A DNA stretch of 64,000 nucleotides, from assembly GCA_944474755.1 (NCBI GenBank), contig OX104117.1:59883522-59947521 (forward strand). Direction: 5' to 3'. This stretch comes from Limnoperna fortunei (lineage: Eukaryota; Mollusca; Bivalvia; Mytilida; Modiolidae). The notes beneath the pieces were generated by a model, which was given only the letters and a program-made list of their open reading frames with translations, ran no database searches and was not told the DNA's origin. The stretch's first letter is position 1. Every line of letters starts with the position of its first letter. Position numbers and translations under genes: made by a program. Of the stretch, positions 1 to 11,314 are shown piece after piece.

Positions 1-299
1 AATCTATTTTTATACAACAATAAACTATTTGTTGTGTTTATTGCTTAAGACAAAAATGGATGTATAAATGAAGAATTTTTTAATAAAATCAGTAATAAAA
101 TATATATTAATGACATTTGCAATCATGGCATAAGAAATATACCTAATAGAAATCTCTGAAAAAATATACAAAATTAAATGATTTTTTGATTTTGCATATT
201 ATTGATCAATGGAAAGTTAAGCACGTTGCTCTTGATCAACTTCTTGATTTAACTATTACTGGACTCCTTCACATATTTTTGTATATGACATTCTTCTAT

Positions 300-430
300 T
301 GTTTTTTTTTATGTTCAACCCCACTTTTCGCAAATTTTCAGCTATATTATGGAGTGCAGTTTTTATTGGGGGAGGAAGCCGGAGTACCCGGAGAGAACCC
401 CTGATCTGCGGTAGGAAAACTGGCAATCAT
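300..430 (-). mobile_element. SINE 3' region, fragment
   Basis: Reads as the reverse complement of the tail of the full SINE at 58479-58748: TTTATTGGGGGAGGAAGCCGG, then a 'gtaggaaaactggcaatca' stretch. It lacks the tRNA-like head. It is diverged from the 58-kb copy (for example GGAGTGCAG for GGCGTCCAG). Confidence 0.7.
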
Positions 431-962
431 TGTCAATTGCTTTGGTTTAAAAATGAACAATGACATATTCAGCCATCATGTCAGACATACTTTTGGTAGA
501 ATACCTGATCATTTTTAAGGGGTATGGGGACTGCTAAAAGTCCCCAGTGGCTCTTAGGTAAAGCCTTAATTGTGAGGGGCACAGGGGGTGAAGACCTCTA
601 GACCGAAAATGAGTTTTTTTAGCTGACGTACACATATATTTGGTTAATTCTGGATTAGAAAAAGCTGTTTTAACACAATTTGAACCTAATTCCTGAAAAT
701 AAGAAGAAATCGTGGAGATTCCAACAACCTACTCTGTAGCCTGGACATGAGTAAAAAATTCTGGAGTTTCCGGGCAAAATCTGCAGCATTGGCATGTATG
801 TGTCAGAGTGCAATTTTATTACATTAATACCTGAAAAATTATGTTCATGTAAAGTTAAACAGTCTTTTAGAACAGTACAGTATAGACACAATGATAAGGT
901 TTATGTCTGAATGATGTTTTAAACCACTTTGAGCAATTGTTCAGCTTACCACGATGTGTAAC

Positions 963-1168
963 TGTTATTGATAGAGGAAGCTGGAGTACCAGGTGAGAAC
1001 TCCCAATGTTTGGCAGTAAAACTTCAAATCCTTGTCCACTGAGATTGGAATTGAGCACATCTTATCCAAGATGGGATCGAACTCACAACCCCATTATTGA
1101 CATGCTGGTGCTCAATTTTAGATTGGCTAACTACCTAGATTACACAGCTACCAAGGTCCCAGACACAG
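963..1168 (-). mobile_element. tRNA-derived SINE head, minus strand
   Basis: On the minus strand the order is an A-box-like TGGCNNARYNGG relative (TGTGTAATCTAGG context), then a B-box-like GTGAGTTCGATCCCA at about 1070-1085, then the shared 'gacaagga' region. The order and spacing fit a pol III type 2 promoter of a tRNA-derived SINE. This variant differs from the GGCCTCGGTGGCCGAG heads elsewhere in the window. Confidence 0.6.
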
Positions 1169-1669
1169 TGATAAGCATAAAACATTTAAAATTATTTAAA
1201 AATTGCCAAAATTCCATCTTAACTGCACATATATGTTGAATCCATACTTAGTTAACATTAATTCAAAATAGATATTATTATATTAAAAATAAATGAGGTC
1301 TAATTAAATTAATTTTATTTTTGAAAGTAAGAAAAAATCGTATTTATCTCTATTAAAACAGTCAATACTAAATAGACTGAAAAAATGGTAAACAAAAAAC
1401 CGAAAGTTGAGAATGAAAAAACCCAATTATATTTTTAAACTTCTTGCTTAAGGCGAAAGGTGCAAACATGATACATGCAAAACATATATCACAATTACCG
1501 TAGATCATTAAATACTTTCAAACTTCTGTTTTGATCTTTAAATACAAAAAACAAATAAGTAGAAGTTACAAATACATATTATTAAAAGAGACATTCCAAC
1601 ATAATTAATAGACTGTATAATTGTATAGAAACCCCGTATTATCCTCATGTTTACCTCATACACCCTACC

Positions 1670-2838
1670 CTATATATTTAATGTGCCAACATGTTATCAA
1701 GAATGGGGTCCACACCCAGCATGCAGTAAACCTCAAAACCATGCATTAGTTTGACAAGCATATCTATTTTGTAGATAAAATTCTTTTTAACAATCCTTTT
1801 TATTTTAGATGTGTAATGCTCCACTGACTGCCACGGAGGCGTCAATTTTGTATTATTCTAAATGGTTTAGTGATCTATATTGTTTATTTGCACTGTAGAT
1901 GAAAAACTGAACCACATGTGTAAATCCGATTTCAGCTTGTCCATATAATTCATAGCCAGTTCATATATATTCACCAGTCTATATATGATTATATGGACCA
2001 TTTACTAGGCTTACAAAAAATGAAAATATAATAAATATTTAAAGTATAAAATTATGTTACAGTTTACACCTGTTTTTTTCTCCTTGTTAAATAAACAGCT
2101 GCCTCAGGGCCACATATATGATATGCCCGTCTAAAGATAAGGGCATCATGGATGTATAACTCTATCTGCACTGATGAGACAAAAAATATCAGAAATGTCC
2201 ACAGGTTTCAAGAAAATTGATACAAGTTTTTTAGGAGTTCGAGTCTGAAAACTAAAAAATTCCCCCTTTTTCATGAACAAAAACATAACAAAAAATGAAA
2301 GGCGACTCACAGCTATGAAATAAAGAATTTTCTCAGAATTCCAAGAAAATTGATAAGTGTTTTTTAGGAGAGTCTGAAAACAAAAAAAAATTCCCCAATT
2401 TGTCCATTACTGCACTCTGTCAAGTCTCAAAGAATTCTCGCGAGTCTCAAAAATTTTTTGCTCAATTTCTCAATTTGTCAGCAATTTCTTGGAAATGTTT
2501 TCCTAGATCTTTCCATTTCTTACCAAATCTCACATATTTATATATGCAAAACTTGACAGCCGCAGCTATGAGGCTATTATAATAAACAACTGTGTGCAGT
2601 TTGACAAAAAATTGTTTAGGCATTCTTAAGACACAGTTGCAACATGTGGAAGACCAATGAACAGATGAAAATTTGTATACCATAATAAAAAAGTTATTTC
2701 CAAGCCATATTTCTAAGAAAAATATTTTGTACTATGATTATAATAAACGTCATTCAATTTCTTTAAAAATGATCTGAAAATTTCAAAGCTTCACTTTTTA
2801 AAACACGCTAATAAACAATACACGAGTAATAACCCTAA
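1670..2838. other. Non-coding, no feature recognised
   Basis: AT-rich sequence between the two duplicated blocks. Only short chance frames are present. A weak local repeat (AAGAAAATTGATAC/AAGTGTTTTTTAGGAG) occurs at about 2210 and 2342. Confidence 0.6.
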
Positions 2839-2839
2839 T

Positions 2840-3115
2840 GGACAGACTATTTAACTTGAAGGGGGGCCTTGGTTTTTTGTTTTGGTCAGAAAATTTTTTT
2901 CCGCGGAGAACGTGGAAAAAATATGTATTTTTTGAAGGCGTCGCGACAGAAATTTTCATTATTAGCATTATTTTATATAGCAGAAATCCTTCTTCACAAT
3001 ATTTTTTTTCTTACCCTCTGCTTCCAAGATATTTTTTTTTCATCAAAAATCATTTTCAAAATATTTTTTTAGGAAAAACCAAGGCCCCTCTCCTTGCAAG
3101 TTAAATGGTCAGTCC
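2840..3115. mobile_element. MITE-like element with about 40-bp terminal inverted repeats
   Basis: GGACAGACTATTTAACTTG at the left end is matched, inverted, by CAAGTTAAATGGTCAGTCC at the right end. The match continues inward through a CCTTGGTTTTT / AAAAACCAAGG pair. The interior is poly-T-rich and has no transposase. Target-site duplication is not clear (CTAA-like bases on both sides). Confidence 0.55.
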
Positions 3116-3599
3116 CTAACTATATATTGATTTTTTAAAGCTATTTTTGGACTGAAAAAACCAAAATCTATTTTTATATTTAAAGAAATGCTTAAGACAA
3201 CAATAAACTATTTGTTGTGTTTATTGCTTAAGACAAAAATGGATGTTAAAATGAAGAGTTTTAAAAATAAAATCAGTAATAAAATATATATTAATAATTT
3301 AATATTAACTCCAGTATTTTCTAAAAATATAGAAGACCCATACCCTGTAGAATTGCTGATAGAAGACCATTCTTGTCTTGGTTGCAACCACTGTTATTCC
3401 TTGTAACCTCCTTAGGACATTTGCAATCATGGCATAAGAAAATACCTAATAGAAATCTCTGAAAAAATATACAAAATTCTTTTTTGATTTTGCACCTTAT
3501 TGATCAGTGGATACGTTAAGCACGTTGTTCTTGATCAACTTCTTGATTTAAGTATTACTAGACTCCTTCACATAATTTTTGATATGACATTCTTCTATT

Positions 3600-3735
3600 G
3601 TTTGTTTGATGTTTAACGCCACTTTCAGCAAATTTTCAGGTATATCATGGCGTCCAGTTTTTATTGGGGGAGGAAGCCGGAGTACCTGGAGAAACCCGCG
3701 ACCTGCGGTAGGAAAACTGGCAATCATTGTCATTT
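3600..3735 (-). mobile_element. SINE 3' region, fragment
   Basis: Closer to the 58-kb SINE than its partner in copy A. It reads, reversed, AACGCCACTTTCAGCAAATTT, then GGCGTCCAGTTTTTATTGGG, then GACCTGCGGTAGGAAAACTG. There is no tRNA-like head attached. Confidence 0.75.
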
Positions 3736-4062
3736 GCTTTGGTTTAAAAATGAATAATGACATATTCAGCCATCATGTCAGACATACTTTTGGTAGAATA
3801 CCTGATAATTTTTAAGAGGTATGGGGACTGCTAAAAGTCACCAGTGGGTCTTAGGTAAAGCCTTAATTGTGAGGGGCACAGGGGTGAAGACCTCTGACCG
3901 AAAATGAGTTTTTTTACACATATATTTTGTTAATATTGGATTCGAAAAAGCTGTTTTAACACAATTTTAAAACTAATTTCTGAAAATAAGAAGAAATCGT
4001 GGAGATTCCAATAACCTACTCTGTAGCCTGGACATGGCTAAAAAAATTCTGGAGGATCCTGT

Positions 4063-4268
4063 TATTGATAGAGGAAGCTGGAGTACCAGGTGGGAACCCC
4101 AAATGTTGGGCAGTAAAACTTTAAGTCCTTGTCCACTGAGATTGGAATTGAACACATCTTATCCAAGTTGGGATCGAACTCACAACCCCATTATTGACAT
4201 GCTGGTGCTCAATTTTAGATTGGCTAACTACCTAGATTACACAGCCACCAAGGTCCCAGACACAGTGA
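4063..4268 (-). mobile_element. tRNA-derived SINE head, minus strand
   Basis: Copy-B equivalent of 963-1168, with the same B-box-like GAGTTCGATCCCA and A-box-like region on the minus strand. The upstream 200 bp seen in copy A is missing here, so the head lies close to the GGAGGATCC junction. Confidence 0.6.
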
Positions 4269-4769
4269 TAAGCATAAAACATTTAAATTTTTTTTAAAAA
4301 TTTCCAAAATTCCATTTTAACTGCACATATAATATGGTGAATCTATACTTAGTTAACATTAATTCAATATAGACATTATTTTATTAAAAATAATTGAGGT
4401 CTAATTAAATTAATTACATGTTATTATTGAAAGTATGAAAAAAATCGTATTTATCTCTATTAAATCAGTCAATAGTAAATAGACTGAAAAAATGGTTAAA
4501 ACTAAACCGAAACTTGAGAATGAAAAACCCAATTATATTTTTAAACTTCTTGCTTAAGTCAAAAGGGGCAAACATGGTGCATGCAAAACACATATCACAA
4601 TTAGATCATTAAATACTTTCAAACTTCTGTTTTGATCTTTAAATACAAAAAACAAATAAGTAAAAGCTATAATTACATACTATTAAAGGAGTAATTCTAA
4701 CATCATTAATAGACTGTATAATTGTATAGAGACACCCTGTATTATCCTCATGTTTACGTCATACACATT

Positions 4770-5690
4770 ATATATTGAATTGTCCCCGATTTTGTCAAAC
4801 ATTTGAAAGAAACGGACTCTTCCTTACAGGTAAGAAAATTAGTTACAGTAATAGAGACCTTGATTACATAATACCACCAAATTATTTGTTGCTAGACTGA
4901 ATTGTAAATTTAAATTCAATATTTTGTATGTCTAGAAATGCTAATGTTGTATAAAGTTATTTAAGATTTAGCGCAATGGAATACTTAATGAAATTTAGGC
5001 ATAGTAAACAATATGAATATTTTCAAAATGATTTCTGCCAGTCATAGAAATTAAACTTGGTGTCCACAACTGAATTATTGTAGGAGTTTAACAGCCCCAA
5101 GTTGTGAAAATGGTAACCATTCTTTTGTGACAGAACCTTTACCTGTCAGGCTTCCTGAAACAGCAGAGGTTCTCATAATGATAGCTTAGGCTGAGACATG
5201 GAACCAAAGGAAATTAAAGATAAAATTTATAAAATATATAGTATTGCTATTGTTGTTCAGTATGACATCATATTGTATAAAGAATGAATAATTACTGATA
5301 TAGGAATAAAATTGAAAGTTAACATTTTAAGATTTGTCACTTTACAACCTATTTATCAAAAAAAAATTACAAAGAAATTAAAAAGCATACTTTAAACAGC
5401 TATTTTCCATTTAAACAATTTGAAATAAAACCCTAATAAATAAATTGAGATATACAAACAAGCTTTTAATATCTTTTAATATCAAGGCATTTAAAACAAG
5501 GTTTTAAGGGGCTACAACTCTTAAACTATTTGTAGGTAAACTTCAAATTCAACACAATTTTATAAATTTTAACTGAATTCCAAAATACAAAAGCAACTAG
5601 TTAAGAAGGTGAAAACTATGGGTTGATGAACACTGTGGGTCTCCACATCTTTTAGTGATGCACACTACACAACTCTCATTTTGTTCTGAA
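4770..5690. other. Non-coding, no feature recognised
   Basis: AT-rich. No frame longer than about 60 codons is plausible, and no inverted or tandem structure stood out. Confidence 0.6.
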
Positions 5691-5691
5691 G

Positions 5692-6735
<1,044 letters not shown>

Positions 6736-6739
6736 ATAT

Positions 6740-6945
6740 TTATTCCGGATAATAATTGTTCCGCCTGGAACATTTTAGAATATAATAAAAGTTCCACGGA
6801 ACATTACTTATATAATAATATTTCCATTTCTTTCGGGTGGAACTTTCCTTATAAAATATTACATAATGAATGTTCCAACTGGAACTTTTGTTATATAATA
6901 AAAGATCTCTAGAACAAGTATTATGATGGAACTTATATTCTGTCA
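6740..6945. repeat. Small array of GTTCC/GGAAC palindromes
   Basis: GTTCCGCCTGGAAC (6758-6771), GTTCCACGGAAC (6791-6802), a degenerate TTTCGGGTGGAAC (about 6831-6843), GTTCCAACTGGAAC (6872-6885) and GATCTCTAGAAC (6904-6915) are spaced 33-46 bp apart. They are separated by TATAATAAAA-like linkers. The array starts just after the last unit of the preceding tandem array. Confidence 0.6.
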
Positions 6946-7235
6946 CACCCAGGATGTCCATAGAGTTTTAATGGAGCAGACATCTGTAACGTTCGGTAAA
7001 CATAGGAAATATTGTTGTATTACTGACTATTGGTATATGACATCGATTGATTTTAATCAACTAATCAACTCACATTCTTCAGGGTCTACATCTGCATCTG
7101 CATCTACATATACGAAGAACCATCATATGGCTGATGACTACTCTTCGGCACAGAGGCCTGAACAGACAGCTTGTTAAAAAATATTAATAAACCCCAAAAA
7201 CTAGGGGGAAAAATATATATAATATTTAAATATAA

Positions 7236-8830
7236 CTATATTTGCTGGTAGTGTGTTCCAAAGTGTTTTTGTGAAGGGAAAAAACTGTATTTAAAGTAGT
7301 CTGTTCGGGTACTGTAAATTTGATACTGTGAAGGGTTTGTGTGTCTAGTGTTGGTATTTAGTTGTGGGATGAGGTAAAGTGTTGGGTTTATTGCGACGAT
7401 GTTGTGTGTAATTTTATAAAACATGGTGATTCTGTTGATGTTCCTTCTTTGTTCTAACGTTGGCCACTTTAGATTTTCAATCATGGAGGAGACACTGCTG
7501 GTGTTATGGTATCTGTTGGTTACATACCTCGCAGCTCTCCTCTGTACATTTTCTAACTTGTCCTTTAAAGTTTTGGTGTTGGGTGACCGAACCATAGATT
7601 TGTATGCTAGACTCTTTGTTTCTTCGTTTTTAATTTGTACGTTACGCTTTAGGAAGCCTAAGATCTTACTTGCTTTGTTTGAGATATTGTTAATATGAGT
7701 GTCCCATTTCATGTTGTTTTATAATGTGACGCCTAGATACTTAGCAGTTTCTACTGATTCAAGTTTGTGTCCTTTTAAAATGTAGTCATGTTTAATTGGT
7801 GAGTGTTATCTTGTTACACTTAACGAATTACATTTTTCTGGATGAAACTGCATCCCCCATGATTTTTCCCATTCAGCTAAGTTATTGAGGTCATTTTGTA
7901 GTGTAATGCAATCTTGTCTGTTTCTGATGGATCTATAAAGAATGCAATCCTCTGCAAATAAGCGTGTTTTTGAATTGGCAACAGAAGGTAAGTCGTTTAT
8001 GAATATCAAAAATAATAATGGCCCTAACACTGACCCTTTAGGTACCCCACTAACTACTGGTAATGGGCTAGACACTTCCCCATCAAGAGTTACTTGTTGC
8101 ATTCTATTACTCAAGAAAGAAGAAATCCACTCCCATGTGTTTCCTCTTATACCGTAATTTTCAAGCTTGCACAGTAATCTCTTGTGGGGAACTTTGTCAA
8201 ACGCCTTGCTGAAGTCAAGGATTATCATGTCCGTTTGAATGCCTGAGTGTAGGTTGTCCAGTAGTTCATGACTGAGTGTAATTAATTGAGTCTCGCAGCT
8301 CCTTTTAGACCTAAAGCCATGTTGGCAATCAACTAGAATGTCAAAGTTGTCAAGATGTTTAAGTATATTGCTCACCACTACATGCTCTAAGATTTTACAA
8401 CAGATGCACGCGAAACAGGCCTGTAATTACTTGCTAAATAATTTTCCCCCTTTGTAAATATGGGAATGACGTTAGCCTGTTTCCAGTCGGATGGAACCTT
8501 TCCACTACTGAGTGATAAATTGAAAATGTTGGTTAATAAAGGTGCAAATTGAGATGAAAATTGTTTTAATATTCGAGCTGGGGATTGATCAGGTCCTTAT
8601 GCTTTAGATGGATCAAGATTGTTGAGGAGTTTGTGTATACCTTTTTCTGTAATGTTGATGTCTTGCATTGATGGATAATTGTCGGTTAGTGTTGGTATTG
8701 GGTCATTTTCATTTTCTAATGTAAATACTGAGTGATACTGTTTGTTTAAGATTTCTGCTTTTTGTTTTGTATTATCAACCATGATGCCCTCTGATTTAAG
8801 TGGGGGCAACACCTGAGCTGTCTTTCTTAA
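7236..8830 (-). pseudogene. LINE reverse transcriptase, broken (CR1/Jockey type)
   Basis: The RT copies element RNA into DNA at the nicked target. On the minus strand, the linker containing NNLDPSK (8597-8812) is followed by the RT palm at 7806-8378, with HGFRSKRSCETQL, DFSKAFDKVPH and GVPKGSVLGPLLFLIFINDL in order. The catalytic box reads LFAEDCILY: family members have F/Y-A-D-D, so the first aspartate is replaced by glutamate. The frame breaks at 7806/7712. The C-terminal part (7236-7712) has DTHINNISNKASKILGFLKR and VQRRAARYV, typical of this group. Clade assignment below CR1/Jockey is uncertain. Confidence 0.85.
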
Positions 8831-8875
8831 TGTTCCTTATATAATTCCAGAATTTTTTCTGCTTTTGCGGTGTTT

Positions 8876-9985
8876 CTATTTCATTGTCATAACAGGTGTT
8901 TTCCATGTAACCCCAATATGCTCTTCTAGTTTATCTTTGTATTTGATGTTTTGTGTCTTTATACTGTTTGTGATGTTGCTGTCAGGGTTTTGTTTCATCT
9001 TTTTGAATAGTTTGTCCCTTTTCCTTATTAGTGATTTTATCTCTTGATTAACATAAGGCAGTTTTTTCTTTGAGTTGCTGATTGTTTTTGTTGGAATCGA
9101 TTTTTCAATTGCCTTATTTACTTCTGTTTTAAAGTTATTCCACATATCATCGATTGTTTGTGTTCCTTCTAAATTGATCGAACTTAAATCTTTAGTTATT
9201 TGCTCTGTATTTGCTTTTTTATAGAGAAAGACCTTTCTTGGTGGTTTTTTTACTCTTCTTGGTTTTAAGCTTGACTCGATGTAAACAACCTCATGGTCAG
9301 AAATACCTGGTATAATCTCAGTTTTATTTATTAGTGAACTATTGTTGGTGAAAAATAAGTCTAAGGTGGTTTGTGATGTTTCTGTGTAGTGAGTTGGACC
9401 GCTTACTATTTGTTCAAGATAGTTATTTTGGCATATATCAATTAACTGTTTGCATTGTTTAATGTTGTGTGCTCTGGTTTTAATGGAACATGATGTCCAG
9501 TCAACACCATCTAAATTAAAGTCCCCTCCTAGCCAGAGATGTGAATTTTGATTTGTTCTTATTTTGGATATGGAACTTTGTAGTCTTGTAAGATATTCGT
9601 CATCAGTATTTCTTGGTGGTTTATAAAAACTTCCTACATATAAATCGGGTGTCCCTTTGATTTGTATTTTAACCCATAGTTATTCACTTGTGTCTGGTGT
9701 CTTTAGCTCTTCAGGTTCTGAGCTGAGGTATTTGTCAGAGACTAAAATAAATACACCCCCATGAGCATCACTCATGCGATCTTTTCTATAAACTGAGAAA
9801 CCTGGAGGAAATATTTCGGGTGACTGAATGTCTTCATGCAGCCATGACTCATTTCCAATAACTATGTCTGGTTTAGTTGTTTCTACCAAGTTTTCAAATT
9901 CTTTAGTTTTGTTCTTTATTGATTGACAGTTTACTATGATCATTCTGAATGGAAGCGGGAGGTTTGGCATGCCATAAAATCTGGT
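8876..9985 (-). pseudogene. LINE AP-like endonuclease and linker, broken
   Basis: The N-terminal endonuclease domain nicks target DNA. Visible in order on the minus strand: RMIIVNCQSIKNK, PDIVIGNESWL (family E-T-W-L box, here E-S-W-L), HGGVFILV, WLGGDFNLDGVDW (about 9490-9545) and GISDHEVVYIE (about 9265-9315), the last carrying the S-D-H catalytic motif. The stretch between 9150 and 9680 is readable only by changing frame. A lysine-rich linker follows (8876-9145, WNNFKTEVNKAIEKSIP...). Confidence 0.8.
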
Positions 9986-10039
9986 TTAACCCACCATTTC
10001 TTTTCAAATGCCTGTACCAAGTCAGGAAAAATAGTTTCT

Positions 10040-10843
10040 CATCCTCACAAGTCAGGGTTTCTGTGTCCACATGTGTCCACGAAACCCTGACAAACTTAGC
10101 TAGGAAATTCCCGGGCTAGAAGATTTTCATATGACGTCAAACCTTCATAATATCAACTAATGAAACTGCTTGACAGAAGCAAGTGTATGGCAGTAGTCAT
10201 TCTTATTGATTTTGAGTGGGAAGAAAACGCAACACAACTAATAAATAACGCAGTAATAACAAACTATCAACACATTACTGTACAAAATAACGGATTTTCA
10301 CATGGTCTACATGGTCTCGCTCTCCGGCACAGAGAACATAACTGGTTCCCAGATATAACCTCTGCCACACATCATCCTCCATTTACTGCGGGACTACATT
10401 TGTCGTCTGCTCGTGACGTTTGTAAACAAAGAACGATGTTTGTAAAATAATATACGAGATCTCATTTATTTTTATATAGTCTTTTTATAAACATTTGATA
10501 CAGTTTTACATTGACATTACTGCGTTCGTACGCGAAGCTTATCATCCATGAGAGATATCTCTCACAATGTCAACCAATGGTATGGCAGAGGTGATTGTGG
10601 TTGACGTAGGATACCCAGAATCCTTTGCGTGGAGATTTGACATGGTCTATGCAACACATTCGTTTGGTTTATTTACAATCGACATCCGGATATCCCCTAA
10701 CCTAGTCATGAATGAAAGCGAGCTTTTGATTGGCTACATTAAAGTATGATGTAGCCAATCAAAATAGTGACTTCTAGCCCGGGAATTTCTAGCTAAGTTT
10801 TTCAGGGTTTCGCGAACATAGAAACCCTGACTTGTGAGGATGG
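10040..10843. mobile_element. DNA element with about 80-bp terminal inverted repeats
   Basis: The left end ATCCTCACAAGTCAGGGTTTC and the right end (inverted) match for about 80 bp, through ...AAATTCCCGGGCTAGAAG. Each arm also contains its own inverted pair, CAGGGTTTC / GAAACCCTG. TAGTTTCTC flanks both ends (10032-10040 and 10844-10852), which fits an 8-9-bp target-site duplication. The interior (about 640 bp) has two short plus frames (10160-10450 and 10567-10749) without recognisable domains. It is probably a non-autonomous hAT- or Mutator-like element, with the superfamily unresolved. It lies just 5' of the CR1/Jockey LINE endonuclease. Confidence 0.7.
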
Positions 10844-10852
10844 TAGTTTCTC

Positions 10853-11100
10853 TATTTTTTGGTTGTTTGTTCTCAAGTTTGCCGGTTTTTCAGAATTTGA
10901 TTTGTGCTTTTTTGACAGTTTCATCTTTGTTCTGTATTTTGTTATTACCTTCATTATTATTTTTTTTTATAATTTTTTTTTATGCAGTCAGGATTTTACA
11001 TCTCCCCTACAGAACCACCTGACTAGGGCGTGGTGGGGATTTTTGGTATGACTACACATTTTTTATAACAAAATATATTATGATAATGATAAATAATACA
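10853..11100. other. Flank between the TIR element and the next LINE, no gene
   Basis: Poly-T-rich sequence. Joining the flanks across one TAGTTTCTC copy leaves an open minus-strand frame of about 70 codons, lysine-rich, without recognisable domains. It could be remnant LINE 5' sequence but cannot be assigned. Confidence 0.4.
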
Positions 11101-11314
11101 AATCTAACAGAAAGAGCATTACAAAAAAAATAAAATAATAATAATAACATCTCACTCAAAAAACACACGCTCCATTCATACTTCATACCACCATCTATTC
11201 ATAATATAAGCAGAAAACTTCTTTTAAAAGAGAAAAAATTAAAAAGCAACATACTAACGTTATGGGCTTGTGTACAAATCTATGGAAATATGTGACACAG
11301 TGGGGTCATAGTTT

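Larger units (their letters stand above)
1..1668. repeat. Direct duplication, copy A (1.6 kb)
   Basis: This block matches 3158-4768 in the same orientation over nearly its whole length. It may begin before the window. Both copies contain the same 3' SINE piece and the same reverse-oriented SINE head, so the SINEs were present before duplication. Copy A has about 200 bp (roughly 762-962) absent from copy B. Copy B has about 115 bp (roughly 3297-3415) absent from copy A. Similarity fades at about 1668 near a GTTTACCTCATACAC stretch. No coding frame is supported. Confidence 0.8.
3158..4768. repeat. Direct duplication, copy B (1.6 kb)
   Basis: Second copy of the block at 1-1668. The two are separated by about 1.5 kb of unrelated DNA. 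It starts near AATCTATTTTTATATTTAAAG and ends near TTTACGTCATACAC at about 4766. Scattered substitutions and small indels throughout show the duplication is not recent. Confidence 0.8.
7190..9990 (-). mobile_element. CR1/Jockey-group non-LTR retrotransposon, decayed
   Basis: A minus-strand LINE running from the endonuclease (about 9980) through a linker to the reverse transcriptase and its C-terminal region, ending at a stop at 7236-7238. Frames are broken several times and the RT active site is altered, so it cannot be autonomous. The endonuclease begins right after a stop codon near 9985, which suggests an ORF2 start. No ORF1 is recognised. An AT-rich tail (TTAATAAACC... at about 7180-7200) may be its 3' end. 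Confidence 0.85.

Noticed and set aside
10160..10749. Two plus frames in the long-TIR element
   Set aside because: Too short and without domains. Kept only as part of the element, not called as genes.
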